Shown here piece by piece: positions 49,148 to 53,670 of a DNA stretch of 53,670 nucleotides. The stretch is from the NCBI GenBank assembly GCA_025997675.1, contig BNUX01000009.1:1-53670 (forward strand). The letters run 5' to 3'. The stretch is from Spirochaetia bacterium (lineage in GTDB: Bacteria > Spirochaetota > Spirochaetia > Treponematales > Breznakiellaceae). Numbering within the stretch: the stretch's first letter is position 1; each line of letters starts with the position of its first letter. Both the position numbers and the translations under genes were made by a program. The notes beneath the pieces were generated by a model that worked only from the letters and a program-made list of their open reading frames with translations, was not told where the DNA came from and did not search any database.

Positions 49148-49855
49148 TTAATCTACGAAAGCAATCAGTCTGATAGGAGACCCGGAACCATCTTTAAATT
49201 TATTCGGCAGACCTATGACATAGGAAAAAACCGGAAGCCTGGAAAGATTGGTGATGTTTTCAATAATAGGTATGCCTTTTCCCAAAAGCAGGAAGTGAGC
49301 AGGGTTATCGCTGTCAAAGGGATCCAGGGCCAGGCAATCGCAGCCCACGGCAGCCACACCCTTTTCCGCCAGGTATCCGGCAGCATCCAACCCAATGCCG
49401 GGCCAATCCTTAAGAAAGGCGCCGCTATTGGGTTGGACAGCATACTTACGGTCCCAGCCGAAACGCAGCATCACGATGTCGCCCTTTTTTATCTCACCGT
49501 TTTGCTTTTCAAAATCCTTCAGGTTTTGAAGGGAAAAACTTTTTTTCGGCTCAATAAAGGAGGCCTCAATGTAAACGCCCCGGCCCATCACTTGTTTAAG
49601 GGGCAGCTTGTCTACGGACACGGCCCCCCTGATAAAATGTTTCGGTGCGTCAATATGGGTTCCCGTATGCTCCGACATGGTCACCGTCGAATGAATGGCA
49701 GTATCGCCCTGATCATAGGATTCGTAGACCGTTGAACTAAAACGCCCCTGGGTAGGCCAAGCCGGCATGCCGCTTTCCAATGTGTAGGAAAGATCGACAA
49801 TGCCGGCCCGGGAAACGGCGTTTTCAAAAGCTTCAATACAGGTTGGCCCACCCAT
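49148..49855 (-). CDS. Cyclase-family metal hydrolase (kynurenine formamidase-like)
   Basis: 235 aa. SEHTGTHIDAPKHF near 61-74 is the HxGTHxDxPxHF metal site of the cyclase family, whose members hydrolyse kynurenine formamide, isatin or other amides and lactones. DLSYTLESGMPAWP near the N-terminus and GDIVMLRFGWDRKY in the middle also fit. The gene lies between the binding protein (3 bp away) and ATPase (9 bp) of an ABC system, so the substrate is probably what that transporter imports. This argues for a cyclic amide or lactone rather than a simple sugar. Confidence 0.82.
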   Translation of the reverse strand: MGGPTCIEAFENAVSRAGIVDLSYTLESGMPAWPTQGRFSSTVYESYDQGDTAIHSTVTMSEHTGTHIDAPKHFIRGAVSVDKLPLKQVMGRGVYIEASFIEPKKSFSLQNLKDFEKQNGEIKKGDIVMLRFGWDRKYAVQPNSGAFLKDWPGIGLDAAGYLAEKGVAAVGCDCLALDPFDSDNPAHFLLLGKGIPIIENITNLSRLPVFSYVIGLPNKFKDGSGSPIRLIAFVD

Positions 49856-49858
49856 GAT

Positions 49859-50893
49859 TTATTTGTAGATGTTGGCCCGGACCCAGTCCCGATCATAGGT
49901 GGGACAGGCGATATCTTCGTCCGGCACATTGGCAAACTGCTTAACCTCTTCCTTGGTTACCACACCGAAGGGATGGGTCATATTCTTGGGAACCTGCATT
50001 CCGTTGAGAATATCTACCGCCACATATACTGCGGTGGCTCCGTCCCAGGGATTGGAGGACACAGAAATGGTGTTGTATCCTGCGGGGGCTTCGTTGGCCC
50101 ACCATTTAAGGAAAAAGCCCCGGTTGTCACCGCCGATGATGGGCAGTTCTTTTCCGGCGGCCTTGAAAGCCTGGACTGCAGCGTAGGAATCGCCGCCCTG
50201 GGTCACGATGGCGTCAATCTTGCCGAGGGTGGGGAGTACCGAGGCCAATTCAGCCTGGGCTTTGGAGCCGGTCCAATCGGTATAAATCTCCGCGGCAACC
50301 TTGATGTTGGGATAATTCTTGAGCACATTTACCACACCCTGATGGGCGGTAGCGTCAAAGGAATCCCCGGCAGCGCCGCGCAGCTCAATAATAGTACCCT
50401 TACCGCCGATGGCGTCAACCACATACTGGGTGAGCGCCCCCATCTGTTCCACGGCGTCAAAATTGATCTGATAGCATTTTTCCGCAGTGGAGGTCACAGG
50501 CCCGTCATTCACGATAATGACCGGAATACCCGCATCCGATGCTTCCTGGATAACCCCGTTAAGGGCGGTGGCCGAACCCGGATCGATAATGATGGCGTCT
50601 ACACCCTGCATAATAAAGGTTTGAATCTGCTTAATCTGGTCGCTGTTATTCCGGTTTGATTCGGCAAAAATAAGTTCTGAAAGTTCCCCGGTGCCCTTAA
50701 GAATCTCCGCCGCTTCTTTGGCGTATCTTTCCATGGCCTGCCGGTAGGTATTCCCATTGAAGGAATTGCTGAACCCAATCACATAGCCTTTCTTCGCGGC
50801 CGCCTTATCTTTGCTGCCGCCGGCGAATACGGCCCCGGTCGCTACGATTACCGCCAAAACAACGGCAATCCCAAATGTTAGTACTTTCTTCAT
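49859..50893 (-). CDS. ABC transporter substrate-binding protein (second system)
   Basis: 344 aa. Signal peptide MKKVLTFGIAVVLAVIVATG then AVFAGGSKDK, cleaved after FA. It has the type I periplasmic fold of RbsB relatives: GYVIGFSNSFNGNTYRQAM near 37-55, GVDAIIIDPGSATALNGVIQEA near 90-111 (keys DAIIIDPG), ITQGGDSYAAVQAF-like VTQGGDSYAAVQAFKAAG near 235. NDGPVTSTAEKCYQI and the Trp-rich FFLKWWANEAPAGY are unusual and may shape the ligand pocket. The start ATG 50893 fits the signal peptide; the longer frame upstream crosses the promoter. Confidence 0.85.
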   Translation of the reverse strand: MKKVLTFGIAVVLAVIVATGAVFAGGSKDKAAAKKGYVIGFSNSFNGNTYRQAMERYAKEAAEILKGTGELSELIFAESNRNNSDQIKQIQTFIMQGVDAIIIDPGSATALNGVIQEASDAGIPVIIVNDGPVTSTAEKCYQINFDAVEQMGALTQYVVDAIGGKGTIIELRGAAGDSFDATAHQGVVNVLKNYPNIKVAAEIYTDWTGSKAQAELASVLPTLGKIDAIVTQGGDSYAAVQAFKAAGKELPIIGGDNRGFFLKWWANEAPAGYNTISVSSNPWDGATAVYVAVDILNGMQVPKNMTHPFGVVTKEEVKQFANVPDEDIACPTYDRDWVRANIYK

Positions 50894-50930
50894 GATACGT
50901 CCCCCTAAATTGGAATTCTTATACAAACAC

Positions 50931-50959
50931 ACCTTATACCATGAAGTTTCGGCTGTCAA
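50931..50959 (-). promoter_or_regulatory. Promoter of the second ABC operon
   Basis: Minus strand: TTGACA (50959-50954), 17-bp spacer, TAAGGT (50936-50931); TATAAG at 15-bp spacing is an alternative. Two direct copies of GTATAAG lie here and just downstream, a third on the plus strand at about 50991; these may bind a regulator. Confidence 0.5.
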
Positions 50960-51067
50960 GCCTTTTTTTGCTATTTCCCCCATCTTCCTTTGTATAAGCT
51001 TTTTGCCTTAAGGATACCTATCTACGTGCCGATGAGTAATGATAGTCTTGAGAGGCAGGAGAGTTTT

Positions 51068-51922
51068 ATGTTTGGGAAACGCAGCGATGGTACAAAAGTC
51101 AAAGGGTTGGACGGTACAACAAGAGCTCTGCCTTTGTTTGCGTCATCAAGAGCGGGATCAACAAATTATTGTATGCTTGATATTGAGGCCGCGCCCTTGG
51201 ATGACTTTATTGAGAAAAAAAAGGCCCTGGGTGTTAAATACTCGTATATGGACATAACTATTGCTGTACTTGTTCGTCTGTTTAAGAAATATCCTAAACT
51301 GAACCGGTTTGCTATCGCCGGACAAATCTGGCAGCGCAACAGGATTGAACTTTCAATGGTAATAAAAAAATCCTTTCGCCCGGATTCGGAGGAAACGTCC
51401 CTCTCCAGCCGTTTTTCAGGGAATGAAACGATTGAAGAAGTAAAAAAACTGATAGACATTGATATAAAAGCTGCGGTTGAAACACAAAATGCGATGGACA
51501 CCGAACGTGATAGTCTTGCACGGCTTCCGCTTTGGCTGCTAAAAATTGCTATGTGGGGACTTAAGGTTGGTGACCGCTACGGAATGCTTTCAAAAAAATT
51601 TTTAAAAGGGAGCCCCTTTCATGCCAGTTTTTGGGTAACAAATCTAAAAAGCATCAGTCTCCAGGCAATTTATCACCATTTGTTTGATTTTGGAAACTGC
51701 GGCTTTTTTCTTGCCCTGGGAAAAGAAGGTTATGAGGCAAAGGTAAACCCCAAGACCGGCAATATCGAAAGTACCAAAATAATTCAAATGGGCATTGCCC
51801 TGGACGGACGCACTATTGATGGATTGTATTTTAGCCATGTGTTAAAATCCGGCAAACGCCTGCTTGCCGATCCGGCTCTTTTGGAACGCCCGTTACGGGA
51901 AGACGAAATCAAAGCTGTTTAA
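51068..51922 (+). CDS. E2-like acyltransferase domain protein without catalytic His
   Basis: 284 aa. It has the catalytic-domain fold of 2-oxoacid dehydrogenase E2/chloramphenicol acetyltransferases: YSYMDITIAVLVRLFKKYPKLNRF near 58-81, ELSMVIKKSF near 96 and, at the end, LDGRTIDGLYFSHVLKSGKRLLADPALLE. In active enzymes this last motif is HRxxDG; here DGRTIDG lacks the histidine. No lipoyl domain is present. So it is either a non-catalytic relative or uses another residue. Related stand-alone proteins occur next to lipid or antibiotic genes; none is near. I chose ATG 51068, behind AGGAGAG, over earlier in-frame starts. Confidence 0.7.
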   Translation: MFGKRSDGTKVKGLDGTTRALPLFASSRAGSTNYCMLDIEAAPLDDFIEKKKALGVKYSYMDITIAVLVRLFKKYPKLNRFAIAGQIWQRNRIELSMVIKKSFRPDSEETSLSSRFSGNETIEEVKKLIDIDIKAAVETQNAMDTERDSLARLPLWLLKIAMWGLKVGDRYGMLSKKFLKGSPFHASFWVTNLKSISLQAIYHHLFDFGNCGFFLALGKEGYEAKVNPKTGNIESTKIIQMGIALDGRTIDGLYFSHVLKSGKRLLADPALLERPLREDEIKAV

Positions 51923-52252
51923 CCGGGATAATCTCCGTTGCGGGCAATGTTCCGTAAGTTGGGGGCCATTGCCTACAAGTTGCGGGCAATGGCCCACAAG
52001 TTGCGGGCACAGCGCCGCAGGTTGCGGGCACAGCGCCGCAAGTTGGGGAACATTGCCTTCAAGTTGCCGGCAATGTCCCGCAGGTTGCCGGCACTGTCCC
52101 GCAGGTTGCGGGCACTGGCCCCCAAGGGGGGGTCCGTCGAAGGTCCGGCAGCTCCGTTGCAGCAATCATTGAAAACAGGGTATACTCTCACGAAATAAGC
52201 CTAACTCCAATACCTGCTGGTGTTCGTGGTATCCTGCTGTTACTACAATATT
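51923..52252. other. 330-bp intergenic region dominated by 21-bp repeats
   Basis: Holds the nine-unit array 51937-52125 and then ~125 bp leading to the LuxR gene. There is no convincing gene; open frames through the array reflect its period. I see no clear promoter for the LuxR gene. Confidence 0.7.
51937..52125. repeat. 21-bp tandem repeat, nine units, hairpin-forming
   Basis: Nine units from 51937, each opening GTTG(C/G)(G/C)GGC. Single units fold: TTGCGGGC pairs with GCCCACAA around AATG in unit three, TGCGG with CCGCA in units four and five. The substitutions often come in pairs that keep the stem, which hints at selection for structure. It directly follows the acyltransferase-like gene. 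Confidence 0.85.
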
Positions 52253-52762
52253 ATGAAACGCTACGCCGCAAAGCCGCCCTTTACCGCGTGGATATTAACC
52301 GTTATCCCGCCCTTCGGCCTGTGGGCAATCCTGACCATCTTTGCGGTAATCGGCGACCCCCTGCTGCTCGAGGCGGGGATCAACATCTACCTGCCGAGCT
52401 TTCTTTTTGGTATTTTCAGCATATTCTGCAACCTGGGGGTGTTCTACGTCTACACCCGCGCCCTTATTGAAAGCGGCGCGCGGACCCTGGCGATGAAAGT
52501 ATCCGGCACGCCGCCGGTCTGGACGCCGGAAGCGGGGCTTTCCCCGCAGTTCTGCGCCGAATTCAGCCTGAGCGACCGGGAGAAGCAGGCGGCGGATGAG
52601 TTATTATCGGGTAAATCCAATAAGGAAATAGCGGAGAGCCTCTCCTTGTCCACCAGAACGGTGGAAACCCACCTGCGTAACATATACCGGAAGACCGGCG
52701 CGCCGAACCGTTTTGCCTTGCTTGCACAGGTCAAACCGTATATAACCCGCGAATTAGGGTAA
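52253..52762 (+). CDS. Membrane-bound LuxR-type regulator
   Basis: 169 aa. Two membrane helices at the N-terminus (WILTVIPPFGLWAILTIFAVI near 13-33 and YLPSFLFGIFSIFCNLGVFYVY near 47-68, quoted by their cores) with a short loop between them. The LuxR/GerE helix-turn-helix is at the C-terminus: LSDREKQAADELLSGKSNKEIAESL near 110-134 and STRTVETHLRNIYRKTG near 137-153. So it would bind DNA from the membrane. There is no response-regulator receiver domain. The ATG at 52253 lacks a clear ribosome binding site. The last 14 codons are duplicated 803 bp downstream. Confidence 0.8.
   Translation: MKRYAAKPPFTAWILTVIPPFGLWAILTIFAVIGDPLLLEAGINIYLPSFLFGIFSIFCNLGVFYVYTRALIESGARTLAMKVSGTPPVWTPEAGLSPQFCAEFSLSDREKQAADELLSGKSNKEIAESLSLSTRTVETHLRNIYRKTGAPNRFALLAQVKPYITRELG
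52712..52738 (+). repeat. Direct repeat, left copy (in the LuxR gene end)
   Basis: 27 bp identical to 53515-53541, within the codons for FALLAQVKP. Similarity continues loosely to the stop codon (TATAACCC...GGGTAAA). The two copies bracket the Phd/PIN pair. Confidence 0.85.
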
Positions 52763-52836
52763 ACCCTGGTTGGTAGGATGGTTTAAAGGGCTCCTGGATT
52801 GTTGATTTTTTTCCCGGCTTTTGCTATGCTTACGTA

Positions 52837-53076
52837 ATGAAAACAATGCTCGTTGGGGAGCTTAAAACCCATTTTTCGGAGATTCTTGAAGATGTCAGGC
52901 AGGGCAGCCGGGTAGGCATCCTGTATGGCAGAGCCAAAAAGCCGGTCGCCCTCATCGTGCCCTATGCGGAAGAACCGGTAAAGGAACGGAAAATTGGCAT
53001 CCTGGACGGAATAGCAACCGTTGAATTCAAAGACGATTTTGAAATGACCGAAGAAGAATTGCTGGGTATGAAATGA
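52837..53076 (+). CDS. Phd/YefM-family antitoxin
   Basis: 79 aa. MKTMLVGELKTHFSEILEDVRQG at 1-23 (key L-K-T-H-F-S-E-x-L) is the Phd/YefM DNA-binding and dimerisation domain, continuing to GILYGRAKKPVALIVPY. The tail (VEFKDDFEMTEEELLGMK) is acidic and would wrap the toxin. It overlaps the PIN gene by 4 bp. It probably represses its own promoter by binding palindromes upstream; I see no clear site in the short gap after the LuxR gene. Confidence 0.88.
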   Translation: MKTMLVGELKTHFSEILEDVRQGSRVGILYGRAKKPVALIVPYAEEPVKERKIGILDGIATVEFKDDFEMTEEELLGMK

Positions 53077-53474
53077 AACTATTGTTGGATTCCCATGCAT
53101 TGCTGTGGTCAATTATAAAGAGTGATGCATTGTCAAAAAACATAATCAGGGAAATAAAAGACACAAAGAATCAGGTTTTTGTCAGCGCCGTATCACTGTG
53201 GGAAATAGCGTTGAAATATGGCCTTGGCAAACTGGTATTTGAATCTTTTGATATCAGGGATATTCCCCGCTATTGTGAACAGATGGGTTTTGAGTTGATT
53301 CCCCTGCTCCCCCAAGAGGCCCTGGAATATTTTCAATTACCCCGTAAGAAAAAACACAAAGATCCTTTTGACCGGATGTTGATTTATCAATGCATAAAAA
53401 ACAGCTATGTGTTGGCAAGCAGGGATGGCAAGATGGATCTGTATAGAGAGGATGGACTAAAGTATATCTGGTAA
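53073..53474 (+). CDS. PIN-domain toxin (VapC-like)
   Basis: 133 aa. KLLLDSHALLWSI at 2-14 has the first catalytic Asp. SAVSLWEIALKYGLGKL near 37-53 is typical of the Phd-associated VapC group and includes the Glu. KDPFDRMLIYQC near 97-108 supplies the third acidic site, and LASRDGKMDLY the last. All catalytic acids are present, so it should be an active ribonuclease. It is coupled to the antitoxin by ATGA. Confidence 0.9.
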   Translation: MKLLLDSHALLWSIIKSDALSKNIIREIKDTKNQVFVSAVSLWEIALKYGLGKLVFESFDIRDIPRYCEQMGFELIPLLPQEALEYFQLPRKKKHKDPFDRMLIYQCIKNSYVLASRDGKMDLYREDGLKYIW

Positions 53475-53502
53475 GCATGATACCAGAGCCGGAGCGGGAA
53501 CA

Positions 53503-53565
53503 GAGCCGTTCCGGTTTGCCTTGCTTGCACAGGTCAAACCGCCTATAACCCTTAACGGTGGGTAA
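53503..53565 (+). pseudogene. Remnant of a duplicated LuxR gene 3' end
   Basis: Contains the 27-bp exact copy (53515-53541) of 52712-52738 in the same reading frame, followed by a similar but altered end and a stop codon. Nothing of the rest of the gene is present upstream of it. Confidence 0.7.
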
Positions 53566-53609
53566 AATGTACCCATCAGTATAAACCCTGATACCGAATT
53601 CGCAAAACT

Positions 53610-53642
53610 CAGTAGAGAATCAGTAGAGAATCAGTAGAGAAT
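53610..53642. repeat. 11-bp tandem repeat, three units
   Basis: CAGTAGAGAAT three times head to tail, followed by a partial CAGTA. Confidence 0.85.
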
Positions 53643-53670
53643 CAGTACAAACCACAATAGCATTATCACC

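Larger units (their letters stand above)
53475..53670. other. Window end: LuxR gene remnant and short repeats
   Basis: At 53503-53565 the frame EPFRFALLAQVKPPITLNGG-stop is a decayed copy of the LuxR gene's last codons. Then comes an 11-bp tandem repeat, CAGTAGAGAAT, three full copies from 53610 to 53642. No gene is seen up to the end of the window. Confidence 0.65.

Noticed and set aside
51864..52198. Small repeat proteins on both strands
   Set aside because: They are by-products of the 21-bp array; three frames are open at once and none has a start signal.

Overview
The window looks like a chromosome segment of an anaerobic, H2/CO2-using acetogenic spirochete, most like the termite-gut treponemes of the Treponema primitia group. 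This identification is an inference. It rests on a selenocysteine formate dehydrogenase clustered with an [FeFe]-hydrogenase (an HDCR-type complex), a RACo-like corrinoid-protein activator, a cobalt-type ECF transporter, several sugar ABC systems and Treponema-style lipoproteins. I see no rRNA, CRISPR array, insertion sequence or prophage. There is one tRNA (Ala-GGC).

Layout. 1-4.3 kb: accessory genes (PD-(D/E)XK-like protein, repetitive lipoprotein, unknown protein, PIN toxin-antitoxin pair) with a seven-unit 21-bp tandem repeat. 4.4-16 kb: corrinoid activator, then a sulfur island. The island has a cystathionine-type PLP enzyme, two Rrf2 regulators (one with IscR-type Fe-S ligands), a BASS/ACR3-like transporter and a four-cluster ferredoxin. 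It continues with a tight seven-gene operon: CysM-like synthase, JAMM protease, CysO-like carrier, MoeZ-like E1-rhodanese, family 2A encapsulin shell, SufS-type cysteine desulfurase with an N-terminal extension, and serine acetyltransferase. 16-22 kb: four 23-bp repeats, two promoters, then fdhF (in-frame UGA = Sec145 with a SECIS hairpin), hycB-like, a 97-aa Fe-S protein, a second hycB-like, hydA and mobA. 22-27.5 kb: a 30-aa membrane peptide, a MoxR ATPase with a DUF2201-type VWA partner, a PTS EIIA domain, a MATE exporter and a nuclease-related protein.

27.7-36.6 kb: tRNA-Ala, cbiMQO (minus strand) behind a structured leader, cardiolipin synthase, a U32 peptidase and a VWA protein with a repetitive C-terminal tail. 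36.6-43.8 kb: a minus-strand operon (sugar ABC transporter, ROK kinase, RsmE, HExxH protein), with a divergent LacI regulator and a palindromic operator. 43.8-45.7 kb: an AT-rich islet with a HigBA-like pair and a second TA pair whose PIN toxin is broken, the latter flanked by two copies of a ~46-bp palindromic element, then 21-bp repeats. 45.7-51 kb: a second ABC system with a natural ATPase-permease fusion and a cyclase-family enzyme. 51-53.7 kb: an E2-like acyltransferase without its catalytic His, 21-bp repeats, a membrane LuxR regulator, and a Phd/PIN pair bracketed by a duplicated end of the LuxR gene.

How the genes fit together. The sulfur operon can in principle make cysteine on a protein thiocarboxylate (MoeZ activates CysO, CysM attaches the amino acid, the JAMM protease releases cysteine). 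It can also take sulfur back out of cysteine inside an encapsulin shell. It sits just upstream of a complex that needs many Fe-S clusters, a sulfurated Mo/W site and selenium. Joining an encapsulin desulfurase compartment to the complete CysO pathway, next to the HDCR genes, is the most striking feature of the window.
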